In this document: positions 16,030-23,937 of the stretch, piece by piece
Layout of the letters: every line of letters begins with the position of its first letter
Position numbering within the stretch: position 1 is the first letter of the stretch
From: Alphaproteobacteria bacterium
GTDB taxonomy: Bacteria; Pseudomonadota; Alphaproteobacteria; JAJUGE01
Length of the DNA stretch: 64,000 nt
Assembly (NCBI GenBank): GCA_029268305.1
Contig: JAJUGE010000001.1
Span: 1 to 64,000, forward strand
Direction: 5' to 3'
Position numbers and translations under genes: made by a program
Notes under the pieces: model-generated
Seen by the model: the letters and a program-made list of their open reading frames with translations, nothing else
What the model was told of the DNA's origin: nothing
Databases searched by the model: none

Positions 16030-16674
16030 ATGTCCCGTGTTTTCAACTTTGGCTTGGCGCTGGCGATCACGCTCATCGTACTTCAACCCGCCCGCGCGGC
16101 GGAGCAAGTTCGACTGCTGATTCTCGGCGACAGCCTGACCGCCGGCTACGGTCTGCCGAGCGAGGAGTCGTTTCCGGCTCGCTTGCAGGAAGCCTTGGCG
16201 GGGGAAGGCATCGACGTCGAGGTCATCAACGCAGGGGTCTCCGGGGACACCACCGCCGGCGGCCTCGCGCGGCTGGATTGGGCGCTGGCGGACCGGCCTA
16301 CCCATGTGCTCGTCGCCCTCGGGGCTAATGACGGGCTTCGCGGCCTCGATCCCGCTGTGACCGAGAGCAATCTCGAACAGATCATCCAGCGCCTCCAGGA
16401 GGCCGGGGTGAAGGTCATGCTCGCCGGCATGTACGCACCGCCCAATCTCGGGCGGGAGTATGGCGAGGCTTTCAATGGCATGTATCCGAAGCTCGCTGAG
16501 CGCTACGACGTGCCGCTGTATCCCTTCTTCCTCGAAGATGTCGCTAGGGTGCCGGAACTCAATCAGGCGGACGGGATCCATCCGAACGCGCGAGGCGTCG
16601 ACGTCATGGTGGAGAAAATCGTCCCCTCGGTGCGCGCCTTCATCGAAGGTGACAAGGGAGAATCCCATGGCTGA
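16030..16674 (+). CDS. tesA: GDSL arylesterase / acyl-CoA thioesterase I (TesA-like), 214 aa
   Basis: This is a periplasmic SGNH-fold esterase. It has a signal peptide (residues 1 to about 24, ending PARAAE), the nucleophile motif GDSLTAGYG with S35, the oxyanion Asn in GANDG (N100) and the Asp/His pair in DGIHPNARG (D181, H184). The complete SGNH set is present, so it should be active on acyl esters or lysophospholipids. It lies divergent from the ATPase/FtsX-permease pair, the same grouping as E. coli tesA-ybbA-ybbP. Its last 8 bases overlap the FIST gene. Confidence 0.93.
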   Translation: MSRVFNFGLALAITLIVLQPARAAEQVRLLILGDSLTAGYGLPSEESFPARLQEALAGEGIDVEVINAGVSGDTTAGGLARLDWALADRPTHVLVALGANDGLRGLDPAVTESNLEQIIQRLQEAGVKVMLAGMYAPPNLGREYGEAFNGMYPKLAERYDVPLYPFFLEDVARVPELNQADGIHPNARGVDVMVEKIVPSVRAFIEGDKGESHG

Positions 16675-17809
16675 CGCGACCGGGCGCGCCGGCGCACCCG
16701 TCCGCTTCCAGGCCGGTCACTCGACTGGCAGGGAATGGGACCGGATCGCGCAGGGCTGCCTCGACAGCATGGGGCCAGTCGATCCGGCGGCGAACCTCGG
16801 CTTTTTGTACGTATCCGACCCGCTCGCCGGGCACATGTTGAGCCTGCTCGCCTACATGCGCGACAAGACCGGCATCCAGCATTGGGTCGGGACGGTGGGG
16901 GTCGGGGTGCTCGGCGGCGGCCGCGAATATTTCGACGAGGCGGCGATGGTCGTGATGACCGCCAGCCTCCCGCGCGGGTCGTTCCAGATCGTTCCCGGAA
17001 TCACCGACGAGGGCGCCGCTTTGGCCCCCTCCGTTACTCGCTGGCTTCGCGAGCACCGCACCCGTCTCGGGCTCGTCCATGCCGACCCGCGCAATCCGGA
17101 GCTGCCGCAGCTGCTCGGCGATCTCGGGGAGCGGACCGGCGCATTCCTGGTCGGCGGACTGACTTCGTCCAGAGGCCGTATGCGGCAGCTCGCCGACAAT
17201 CTGGTCGAGGGCGGTGTCTCCGGGCTGCTCGTCTCCGACGAGGTCCGCGTCGCTACCGGCCTGACGCAGGGGTGCATGCCGATCGGTCCGGTGCGATCCG
17301 TGACGAAGACCCATCGCAACGTCGTGCTGACGATCGACGGCCGGTCGGCCCTCGAGGTTCTGCGGGAGGATATGGGCGATCTGCTTCTCAGGAATTCGCG
17401 GGCACTCGACTCGTTGCATGTCGCCTTGCCGGTTCCCGGTTCGGATTCGCGGGACTATCTGGTGCGGAACATCATCGGCCTCGACACCGAGACCGGCGCA
17501 GTGGCGGTCGGCGATCTGCTCGATCCGGGCGACCGCCTGATGTTCTGCCGCCGCGACCGCGAGAGTGCCGAGGCCGACCTGCGCCGAATGCTTCAGGACA
17601 TGCGGGACCGCGTCGGCGGTCCGGTACGTGGCGGCATCTATGTATCCTGTCTGGCACGCGGGCCAAACCTGTTCGGTCCGGGGTCCCGAGAGCTACGGAT
17701 CGTGACCGAAGAGCTCGGCAACTTTCCGCTCGTCGGATTCTTCGCGAACGGCGAGATCTCGCACAATCGTCTCTACGGCTATACCGGCGTCCTTACCCTG
17801 TTCTACTGA
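16667..17809 (+). CDS. FIST N/C domain sensor protein, 380 aa
   Basis: This is a stand-alone FIST protein. FIST domains are predicted intracellular small-molecule (perhaps amino-acid) sensors, usually fused to signalling domains. The N-terminal FIST domain covers about 15-200, including NLGFLYVSDPLAGHML and HWVGTVGVGVLGGG. The FIST_C domain covers about 215-375, with the end block LVGFFANGEISHNRLYGYTGVLTLF. No kinase, GGDEF or methyl-accepting domain is attached. I use ATG 16667 (MADATGRAG), which overlaps the tesA stop by 8 bases and has AAGGGAGAA in front. Co-translation with a secreted esterase is notable. Confidence 0.85.
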   Translation: MADATGRAGAPVRFQAGHSTGREWDRIAQGCLDSMGPVDPAANLGFLYVSDPLAGHMLSLLAYMRDKTGIQHWVGTVGVGVLGGGREYFDEAAMVVMTASLPRGSFQIVPGITDEGAALAPSVTRWLREHRTRLGLVHADPRNPELPQLLGDLGERTGAFLVGGLTSSRGRMRQLADNLVEGGVSGLLVSDEVRVATGLTQGCMPIGPVRSVTKTHRNVVLTIDGRSALEVLREDMGDLLLRNSRALDSLHVALPVPGSDSRDYLVRNIIGLDTETGAVAVGDLLDPGDRLMFCRRDRESAEADLRRMLQDMRDRVGGPVRGGIYVSCLARGPNLFGPGSRELRIVTEELGNFPLVGFFANGEISHNRLYGYTGVLTLFY

Positions 17810-17845
17810 ACGCGACCGCACCGTGTGCGGCGAGGCTGATTTCCC

Positions 17846-18472
17846 ATGAAAGCTATGCGTCTGTTCGTTGCTATCGAACTGCCTGAAGACATACGCGCGG
17901 CGCTCGCATCCCTCGGCGGGGGGGTTCCGGGAGCGCGGTGGGTGCCGGAGGAGAACATGCACCTCACTCTCCGCTTCCTCGGCGAAGTGGATGGCAGCAC
18001 CGGCGACGACATCGCCGAAAGCCTGTCCGAAGTCCGCGGCGACCCGTTCGAGCTTCGATGTGAAGGCATCGGCCATTTCGAAACGGCGCGCCAGCCGAGG
18101 ACCATCTGGGCGGGAGTCGCCGCAGGTCCGGAGTTGCGGGAGCTTCAGGGTCGGGTCGAGAAAGCGGTCCAACGGGCGGGGCTGCCGGCGGAGACGCGGA
18201 AGTTCATGCCGCACGTGACGCTGGCGCGTCTGAAAGCAGCGCCCGCTGATCGCGTGCAAAGCTTCATCGCGCACCACAATCTGTTTCGCAGCCGCGCGTT
18301 CGAGGTGAACGGCTTCACCCTGTTCTCCAGCTTCCTTTCCAAGAGCAATCCGATCTATCGCGCCGAGGCTGAGTTCGACATTCGCGGCAACGGTGGCGGA
18401 ACGTCGGACGAGGAAAGCGAGGTTTACGATCCCTGGTCATCCCAAGAATCGGGCGCAGATGAGCGCTCCTGA
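17846..18472 (+). CDS. thpR: RNA 2',3'-cyclic phosphodiesterase (2H family, ThpR), 208 aa
   Basis: This 2H phosphoesterase hydrolyses 2',3'-cyclic phosphates at RNA ends and was once called 2'-5' RNA ligase. Both catalytic HxTx motifs are present: HLTL at 39-42 and HVTL at 123-126. The N-terminus MRLFVAIELPEDI and FTLFSSFLSKSNPIYRAEAEF are characteristic. The C-terminal 25 residues are an acidic extension. The start may be ATG 17846 or the in-frame ATG three codons later. The 3' end overlaps the uracil-DNA glycosylase homologue by 14 bases, so the two are probably co-expressed. Confidence 0.92.
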   Translation: MKAMRLFVAIELPEDIRAALASLGGGVPGARWVPEENMHLTLRFLGEVDGSTGDDIAESLSEVRGDPFELRCEGIGHFETARQPRTIWAGVAAGPELRELQGRVEKAVQRAGLPAETRKFMPHVTLARLKAAPADRVQSFIAHHNLFRSRAFEVNGFTLFSSFLSKSNPIYRAEAEFDIRGNGGGTSDEESEVYDPWSSQESGADERS

Positions 18473-19079
18473 GGCGGCCGTTATCGATCCGGATAGATCG
18501 CTCGACCGCGTCCTCGGCGAGGCGCGTGCGTGCGCTCGTTGCGCAGCGGCATTGCCGCTCGGTCCTCGGCCGACCCTACGCGGGAGCACCACCGCTCGCA
18601 TCCTCATCGTCGGCCAGGCGCCCGGCACGCGTGTCCACGAGACCGGCGTGCCGTTCAACGACCCGAGCGGGGACCGGCTACGCCTGTGGTTGGGAATCGA
18701 CCGGGATGTGTTCTACGACGAGAGCCGGATCGCGATTGTGCCCGCAGGCCTCTGCTATCCCGGAAGGAACGCCAGGGGCGGCGATCTGCCGCCGCGAAAG
18801 GAGTGCGCCCCGCTGTGGCACCCGCGCATCCGCCCGTTGCTGACCGGAGTAGAGCTCACGGTGGCGGTCGGGCTCTACGCGCACGCGATCTATCTCGGAC
18901 CGCGCCGGCACCGCACCCTGACCGAGACGGTCCGTCACTGGCGGGATTACCTGCCGGAGATTCTGCCGACGCCGCATCCGAGTTGGCGCGTCAATATGTG
19001 GCTGAAGCGGAACCCGTGGTTCGAAGCTGAAGTGGTCCCGGAGCTGCAGCGACGAGTAGCGACGCTGCTCGATCGCTGA
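18459..19079 (+). CDS. Uracil-DNA glycosylase superfamily protein, 206 aa
   Basis: The UDG fold is clear from motif 1 (ILIVGQAPGTRVHETGVPFNDPSGDRL) and the motif-2 region PTPHPSWR (near residue 174). These are not the exact family 1 signatures; the pattern fits the divergent UDG-like group. A C-A-R-C pair near residue 23 recalls the N-terminal cysteines of Fe-S family 4/5 enzymes, but only two such cysteines are obvious. ATG 18459 lies inside the end of thpR. An earlier in-frame start at 18393 would add 22 poorly conserved residues. A role in base-excision repair is likely, but activity is not proven. Confidence 0.85.
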   Translation: MSAPEAAVIDPDRSLDRVLGEARACARCAAALPLGPRPTLRGSTTARILIVGQAPGTRVHETGVPFNDPSGDRLRLWLGIDRDVFYDESRIAIVPAGLCYPGRNARGGDLPPRKECAPLWHPRIRPLLTGVELTVAVGLYAHAIYLGPRRHRTLTETVRHWRDYLPEILPTPHPSWRVNMWLKRNPWFEAEVVPELQRRVATLLDR

Positions 19080-19084
19080 CCCGG

Positions 19085-19498
19085 TCAGTCGCTCCCCTCG
19101 ATCGCTTCCATGTCCTCGTCGCTGAAGCCGAAATGGTGCCCGACCTCGTGGATCAGGACATGGCGCACGATATGCTCCAGATCCTCGCCGGTCTCGCACC
19201 AGTAGTCGAGGATCGGGCGGCGGTAGAGGAAGATCATGTCCACATCCTCAGGCGTCGCCGCCACGCTTTTCCGGTCGAGAGAGACGCCGCGATAGAGGCC
19301 GAGCAGGTCAAAGGGCGATTCGAGACCCATCTCCCTCTCGGTCTCCTCGTCGGGAAAGTCCTCGACGCGGATGACCACATCCTTGACGTGTCGGCGCAAC
19401 TCCGCCGGGATGGAGCCGAATGCCCTGTCGGCGATGAGCTCGATATCCTCGATCTGCGGGGCGCGGCCGATGCCGCCGGGAGAGCGCTTGTTCGACAT
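19085..19498 (-). CDS. Minimal zincin-like metallopeptidase (DUF1025 family), 137 aa
   Basis: This is a short metzincin-like protein with HExxH at residues 117-121 (LIHEVGHHFGFSDED), where the downstream acidic cluster may give the third ligand. FDLLGLYRGVSL and DMIFLYRRPILDYW are hallmark strands of this bacterial/archaeal family. It has no signal peptide, so it is cytoplasmic. The substrate is unknown. It is convergent with the glycosylase gene, with stops 5 bases apart, and diverges from phhB across 71 bases. There is no evident ribosome-binding site. Confidence 0.9.
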   Translation of the reverse strand: MSNKRSPGGIGRAPQIEDIELIADRAFGSIPAELRRHVKDVVIRVEDFPDEETEREMGLESPFDLLGLYRGVSLDRKSVAATPEDVDMIFLYRRPILDYWCETGEDLEHIVRHVLIHEVGHHFGFSDEDMEAIEGSD

Positions 19499-19569
19499 GG
19501 CAGCGGACTATCTCGTGTGGATGGATGCGGCCGGCAAGTCGGTGCGGACAACAGCGGAAAGGTGACGAG

Positions 19570-19869
19570 ATGGCAAGGCCCGCGAAACTCGATCAGACCG
19601 ACCTCGCAACCGCTATGGGCGAACTGAAGGGTTGGGATGCGGCCGCAGACGGCAATGCGCTGAAGAAGTCGTACAAGTTCGCGGACTTCAACCAGGCCTT
19701 CGGCTTCATGAGCCGGGTGGCCCTGATGGCGGAGCGGATGGACCATCATCCGGAGTGGTCGAACGTCTACAACCGGGTCGATGTCACGCTCAGCACCCAC
19801 GATGCAGGCGGGGTGACCGAACTCGATATCCGCATGGCGAAGTTCATGGACGAGGCCGCCGGGACATAG
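19570..19869 (+). CDS. phhB: Pterin-4a-carbinolamine dehydratase, 99 aa
   Basis: This enzyme dehydrates 4a-hydroxytetrahydrobiopterin, recycling the cofactor of aromatic amino-acid hydroxylases. The family signature is complete: ERMDHHPEWSNVY with H59 and H60, then H77 and the following Asp. The length is normal. GGAAAGGTGA before ATG 19570 fixes the start. No phenylalanine hydroxylase lies nearby, so a role in molybdopterin metabolism or as a moonlighting coactivator remains open. Confidence 0.93.
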   Translation: MARPAKLDQTDLATAMGELKGWDAAADGNALKKSYKFADFNQAFGFMSRVALMAERMDHHPEWSNVYNRVDVTLSTHDAGGVTELDIRMAKFMDEAAGT

Positions 19870-19893
19870 CGCCCGGCGGCCTCCCTGAGTTGG

Positions 19894-20295
19894 TCAGGCG
19901 GTGGCGGCGCTCAGGTTGCGGACCCCGAAGAACTCGAGCTCGGCGAGCACACCCACGGCGAGTGCCTGCCCACCGACGAGGACATGGCCGAGCGCGTTCG
20001 GGGAAAGACCGGCCCCGACCAGCAGCCAGATGCTCGCGACCACCCATGCGCCGTTCCCGACGACGATCAGCCAGACCGCCGGCTCCGAAATCTGGTCACG
20101 AGTGGCAACGAAGCCGATGAAGCCCGCGATCGGCAGGAGTGCCACCCCCGCGACGAGCAGGAGCGAGTGGGGCAGGGCGGTCCACCCAGCGATCGTGCCG
20201 GACGCCGCCGCGAGCACAGCACCCATCAGAGCACAGGCAGCGGCGTCGACGAGGAGGACGCGGCGCAGGAAAGCCGGAGAGCGAAAGATCGACAT
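19894..20295 (-). CDS. Four-TM membrane protein paired with an MmyB-type regulator, 133 aa
   Basis: This is a small integral membrane protein with four hydrophobic helices (about 12-33, 42-65, 76-97 and 103-121) and the end motif VGVLAELEFFGVRN. I recognise the type as a common alphaproteobacterial protein without a known function. AAGGAGC before ATG 20295 sets the start; the longer frame upstream is not supported. It is divergent from the XRE/MmyB regulator at 20426, with a palindromic site between them at 20374-20390, so the regulator probably controls it. Confidence 0.75.
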   Translation of the reverse strand: MSIFRSPAFLRRVLLVDAAACALMGAVLAAASGTIAGWTALPHSLLLVAGVALLPIAGFIGFVATRDQISEPAVWLIVVGNGAWVVASIWLLVGAGLSPNALGHVLVGGQALAVGVLAELEFFGVRNLSAATA

Positions 20296-20373
20296 CGGAA
20301 GCTCCTTCTCTGCAGTTCGCCGGCGGGACGCCGGCCGATGAACGCAGGGTCGGTTCTCTCGCGCGCTGCGTCG

Positions 20374-20390
20374 ATTACCCCGGAGGTAAT
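20374..20390. promoter_or_regulatory. Palindromic operator between the membrane gene and the MmyB-type regulator
   Basis: ATTACC-CCGGA-GGTAAT is a perfect 6+6 inverted repeat, AT-rich at its ends in GC-rich surroundings. It lies 35 bases before the regulator ATG and 78 bases before the divergent membrane gene. It is a likely binding site for the XRE/MmyB regulator acting on both genes. Confidence 0.55.
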
Positions 20391-20425
20391 TGGTGAGCGG
20401 ACCGTAGCTCGGTACTCTTCGCGAC

Positions 20426-21229
20426 ATGAGCATGCAGATGCAGCCCGTCGGACGCCTCCTTCGCGAATGGCGCCATCGCCGCCGCCTGAGCCAGCTCGAT
20501 CTGGCGCTGGAGGCGGAGATCTCTCAACGGCACCTCAGTTTCGTAGAATCCGGCCGGTCGACGCCGAGCCGCGAGATGCTGCTTCGCCTGGCGGAGCGGC
20601 TCGACATCCCGCTTCGCGAGCGGAACGTTCTGCTCACGGCGGCGGGATTCGCGCCGACCTACCGCGAGCGCCCGTTGGATGATCCGGATCTCGTGGCGGC
20701 GCGCGAGGCGGTCGACGTGGTCATCCGGGGGCATGAACCTTATCCGGCCCTGGCCGTGGACCGTCACTGGCATCTCGTCAGCGCGAACGCGGCGGTGATG
20801 CGCTTACTGGTCGGCGTTCCGGAGCGGATGTTGCAGCCGCCGGTCAATGTACTGCGCCTGAGCCTGCATCCTGATGGGCTGGCGCCGCGCATCCTGAACT
20901 TCCGCGAGTGGCGCGAGCACGTGGTCGTCCGCCTGTCGCGCCAGATCGACGTCTCGGGGGATGGCGCTCTGCTCGCTCTCCTGGAAGAGCTGAAGGGCTA
21001 TCCAGTGCCGGACCGATTCCATCCGCCGCAGAGGCGAGGTGACGTGGGAGGCGCGGTCGTCCCGTTCCAGCTCACGCTCGAAGGCGCACAGCTCTCCTTC
21101 TTCACGACGACGACCGTGTTCGGCACGCCCGTCGACGTGACGCTGTCGGAGCTCGCCATCGAATCGTTCTTTCCGGCCGACGCAGAGACGGCCGACGCGA
21201 TGCGGCACATGGCGGGGCAGAGCCGCTGA
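20426..21229 (+). CDS. XRE-family regulator with MmyB-like ligand-binding domain, 267 aa
   Basis: The N-terminal helix-turn-helix (about 8-65: LLREWRHRRRLSQLDLALEAEISQ, with FVESGRSTPS as the recognition end) is followed by the MmyB/PAS-like domain. That domain has YPALAVDRHWHLVSANAA and the C-terminal TVFGTPVDVTLSELAIESFFPAD. Such regulators, in Streptomyces and proteobacteria, are proposed to sense fatty acids or other small ligands. No Shine-Dalgarno sequence precedes the ATG (CTCTTCGCGAC), so it may be leaderless. The operator at 20374 suggests autoregulation and control of the divergent membrane protein. Confidence 0.92.
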   Translation: MSMQMQPVGRLLREWRHRRRLSQLDLALEAEISQRHLSFVESGRSTPSREMLLRLAERLDIPLRERNVLLTAAGFAPTYRERPLDDPDLVAAREAVDVVIRGHEPYPALAVDRHWHLVSANAAVMRLLVGVPERMLQPPVNVLRLSLHPDGLAPRILNFREWREHVVVRLSRQIDVSGDGALLALLEELKGYPVPDRFHPPQRRGDVGGAVVPFQLTLEGAQLSFFTTTTVFGTPVDVTLSELAIESFFPADAETADAMRHMAGQSR

Positions 21230-21286
21230 TCGAAGCCGGCTGCGGAACGGAAGAGCGGCTGGCGGTAACGGAGATGGAGGAAGCGG

Positions 21287-22060
21287 GTGACGGAACAGAG
21301 CATCGTCGATTACGAGGTCCGAGACCGGGTGGCGGAGATCACCATGCGCCGCGAGCCGGTAAACGCGATCAACATGCAGCTGACGCGCGAGATCAACGCC
21401 GCCTACCGCCGTGCGAAGGACGACCCGGAGGTGAGGGCGATCATCCTCACCAGTGGCTGCGAGAAGGCGTTCAGCGCCGGCATGGACCTCGCCATGATCC
21501 GGGGCGGCAGCGGCATGGATCTCCGCCGCTTCCTCGAAGAGCTCTATTTCACGATGCACGACCTGCAGTACCGGATGGGCAAGCCGACGATCGCTGCCGT
21601 GAACGGGCCCGCCAGGGCGGCCGGTGTGACGCTAGCGGTCTCGTGCGACGTCATCGTCGCTGCCGAGGATGCCGACATGTCCTACCCGGAGATCAATGTC
21701 GGCGTGATTCCGGCGATGCACTTCGTCCACCTGCCCCGACAGATCGGCCGGCACAAGGCCTTCGAGCTGTTGTTCGGTGGTGATCCGATCTCCTTCAGGG
21801 AAGCCGCAGCGCGAGGGCTGGTCAACGCGGCCGTCCCCCGCGCCCAGGTTCTGGCCGAAGCGCGTCGGATCGCGCGCTCGTTCGCGTCCAAATCGCCGGT
21901 GGTGATGAAGCTCGCTCGCGACAGTTTCATGCGTGCGAACGACTTCGAGTATCGCCGCAACATCGAAAACGTCGTCGAGACGATCTGCAACATCATCGAG
22001 ACCGAAGATGCGCAGGAGGGCCTCGACGCCTTCAACGAGAAGCGGCCGCCCAACTGGTGA
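21287..22060 (+). CDS. Enoyl-CoA hydratase/isomerase (crotonase) family protein, 257 aa
   Basis: This is a crotonase-fold acyl-CoA enzyme. The first oxyanion-hole region is KAFSAGMDLAMI, and the second is NGPARAAGVTLAVSCD. One of the two hydratase glutamates is kept (SYPEINVGVIP), but the position that normally holds the other (GGCEL in the rat mitochondrial enzyme) reads GVTL. Simple hydration is therefore doubtful, and isomerase, thioesterase or decarboxylase chemistry is possible. The start is GTG 21287 with GGAGG seven bases upstream. It stands alone, convergent with the DUF454 gene. Confidence 0.88.
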   Translation: MTEQSIVDYEVRDRVAEITMRREPVNAINMQLTREINAAYRRAKDDPEVRAIILTSGCEKAFSAGMDLAMIRGGSGMDLRRFLEELYFTMHDLQYRMGKPTIAAVNGPARAAGVTLAVSCDVIVAAEDADMSYPEINVGVIPAMHFVHLPRQIGRHKAFELLFGGDPISFREAAARGLVNAAVPRAQVLAEARRIARSFASKSPVVMKLARDSFMRANDFEYRRNIENVVETICNIIETEDAQEGLDAFNEKRPPNW

Positions 22061-22117
22061 TCCGAGCCTCGACAGCGCGCGAGCCACGGCGGAGGCAGGG
22101 TACGGGCGATCGCGGCG

Positions 22118-22510
22118 TCATCCATTCTCTTCTCGCTCTCCGCGAGGCCGAGGTTTCGGCGAGGGGCGGGTGAGCAGAAAGGTCGCGACCGCTCCCGCCA
22201 CCACGAGCTGGACGACGATCACCTTCGCAGAGGCGCCCACGGCCGCCGCGGCCACGATCGCGGCGGCCAGCGCCGCCATCGCCAACGCCTTCGCTCTAAC
22301 GGAGATCGCCCCTTGCTCCTGCCAATCTACGATCGCTGGCCCGAAGCGCGGGTGCGCCAGGAGCCAGGTATGAAGCCGGTCGGACCCGCGGCTGAAGCAG
22401 AATGCGGCAAGGATGAGGAACGGTGTGGTCGGCAGCAGCGGCAAAGCGATCCCCACGATGCCGAAGCCGAGGGCAATGATGCCCGCGATGCGCCACATCA
22501 CGGGCCTCAT
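22118..22510 (-). CDS. YbaN/DUF454 family inner-membrane protein, 130 aa
   Basis: A small membrane protein of the YbaN (DUF454) family. The conserved N-terminal block is GIIALGFGIVGIALPLLPTTPFLILAAFCFSRGSDRLHTWLL, followed by HPRFGPAIVDWQEQGAISVRAKALAM and two further helices. The C-terminus is short, basic and proline-rich. The family has no established function and in some bacteria lies near haem or iron genes, which are absent here. The ribosome-binding site is weak. Confidence 0.9.
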   Translation of the reverse strand: MRPVMWRIAGIIALGFGIVGIALPLLPTTPFLILAAFCFSRGSDRLHTWLLAHPRFGPAIVDWQEQGAISVRAKALAMAALAAAIVAAAAVGASAKVIVVQLVVAGAVATFLLTRPSPKPRPRGEREENG

Positions 22511-22558
22511 GCCGCTACTCTACTCGGTCTGGACCACGTCGCCGAACGAGCCTTCCTG

Positions 22559-23083
22559 CTAGTCGTCAGCGGCCAGCTGTTCGCGATAGCGCTTCCAGTT
22601 CTGGACGTACCGCCTCGCGCCGCCGGTGTATCTGGCGGCTTCTTCCGGGGTCAGCGTCTTCACTACCTTGCCCGGCGAGCCCAGAACCATTGAATAGTCG
22701 GGAATCTCTTTGCCCTCGGTGATCAACGCGTTCGAGCCGATGACGCATCCTTTGCCGATCTTCGCCCCGTTCATGATGACGCTACCGATTCCGATCAGGC
22801 TGTTGTCGCCGATCGTGCAGCCGTGCAGCATCACCATGTGGCCGATGGTGACGTTCTTGCCGATCAGGAGAGGGTGCCCCGGGTCGGTGTGGCAGACGGA
22901 ATTGTCCTGAATGTTCGACCCCTCGCCCACGGTGATCAGCTCGTTGTCGCCGCGAAGCACCGCATTCCACCACACGCTTGCGTCGGTCTCGAGGTGCACC
23001 TTTCCGATCAGCACGGCGGTCGGTGCAATCCAGTAATCGTCGCTCGCCGTGGTGACGCGGCTTTCTCCGAGCGCATACTTCAT
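22559..23083 (-). CDS. Gamma-class carbonic anhydrase-like protein (PaaY/YrdA type), 174 aa
   Basis: This is a left-handed beta-helix hexapeptide-repeat protein. The three zinc-ligand histidines are H65 ([10 protein letters not shown]), H82 and H87 (IGHMVMLHG), in the spacing expected for the gamma-CA/PaaY family. A C-terminal helix ([24 protein letters not shown]) follows. It may act as a carbonic anhydrase or, as PaaY does, as a CoA-thioesterase. GAGGAAG precedes ATG 23083. It follows the SDR gene by 32 bases in an operon of acyl-CoA type enzymes. Confidence 0.9.
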   Translation of the reverse strand: MKYALGESRVTTASDDYWIAPTAVLIGKVHLETDASVWWNAVLRGDNELITVGEGSNIQDNSVCHTDPGHPLLIGKNVTIGHMVMLHGCTIGDNSLIGIGSVIMNGAKIGKGCVIGSNALITEGKEIPDYSMVLGSPGKVVKTLTPEEAARYTGGARRYVQNWKRYREQLAADD

Positions 23084-23115
23084 CGGGCTTCCTCTCTGGT
23101 GTGCAATCGTAGGGG

Positions 23116-23883
23116 TCAGCGCGGGGCCATGCGGATGGCGCCGTCGAGACGGATCGTCTCGCCGTTCAGATAATCGTTCCGGATGATCTCCATGGCGAGC
23201 GAGGCGTACTCCCGGTCTCGGCCGGTCCGCTTCGGGAACGGTACCTGCCTGCCCAGCATGTCCAGGGTTTCCTGTGGCAGCCCCATCAGTAGCGGTGTGT
23301 GGATGATGCCCGGTGCGATGGTGCATACGCGGATGCCCCAGCTCGCGAGGTCGCGCGCCGCGGGAAGTGTCATGCCGATCACGCCGCCCTTGGCCGAGGC
23401 GTAGGAGATCTGACCGATCTGGCCTTCGTAGCCGGCGACGGAAGCCGTGTTCACGATGACGCCGCGCTGGCCGTCTGCATCCAGGGGATCCAGCTTCGAC
23501 ATATCGGCTGCCGCCAGGCTCAGGGTATTGAACGTCCCGATCAGACACACCTCCACGATTCGGCGGAAATGATCGAGCTCCATCGGCTGATTCTGGCGGT
23601 CGACGATACGCTTGGACCCGCCGATGCCGGCGCAATTGATGCAGATCCGGGCGGGACCATGCGCTTCGCGGGCGGTGGCGAAGGCAGCCCTGGCACTGTC
23701 GGCGCTGGTAACTTCGCATTCCACCGCGAGAGCCCCGATCTCAGCCGCAGCCTTCCGTGCGAGCTCCAGGTTCCGGTCGAACAGCGCTACCTTGACCCCG
23801 GCTTCGGCAAGTGCTGCCGCCGTTGCCCGGCCGAGACCGGAGGCGCCCCCGGTTACGACCGCCGCCTCTCCCTCGATCCGCAT
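23116..23883 (-). CDS. Short-chain dehydrogenase, 3-hydroxyacyl-CoA type (HSD10-like), 255 aa
   Basis: This is a classical SDR. The NAD-binding motif is TGGASGLG (11-18), the cofactor turn is INCAGIG, and the catalytic YxxxK is in ISYASAKGG. The C-terminal [11 protein letters not shown] is the usual end of the type II 3-hydroxyacyl-CoA dehydrogenase (HSD17B10) group. A strong GGAGGA precedes the ATG. With the gamma-CA/PaaY-like gene downstream it forms a small leftward operon probably acting on acyl-CoA thioesters. Confidence 0.9.
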   Translation of the reverse strand: MRIEGEAAVVTGGASGLGRATAAALAEAGVKVALFDRNLELARKAAAEIGALAVECEVTSADSARAAFATAREAHGPARICINCAGIGGSKRIVDRQNQPMELDHFRRIVEVCLIGTFNTLSLAAADMSKLDPLDADGQRGVIVNTASVAGYEGQIGQISYASAKGGVIGMTLPAARDLASWGIRVCTIAPGIIHTPLLMGLPQETLDMLGRQVPFPKRTGRDREYASLAMEIIRNDYLNGETIRLDGAIRMAPR

Positions 23884-23937
23884 CGTTTTCCTCCACTGTC
23901 TTTCGATTCCGAGGACTTCATAGCAAAGCCCGGCGTC

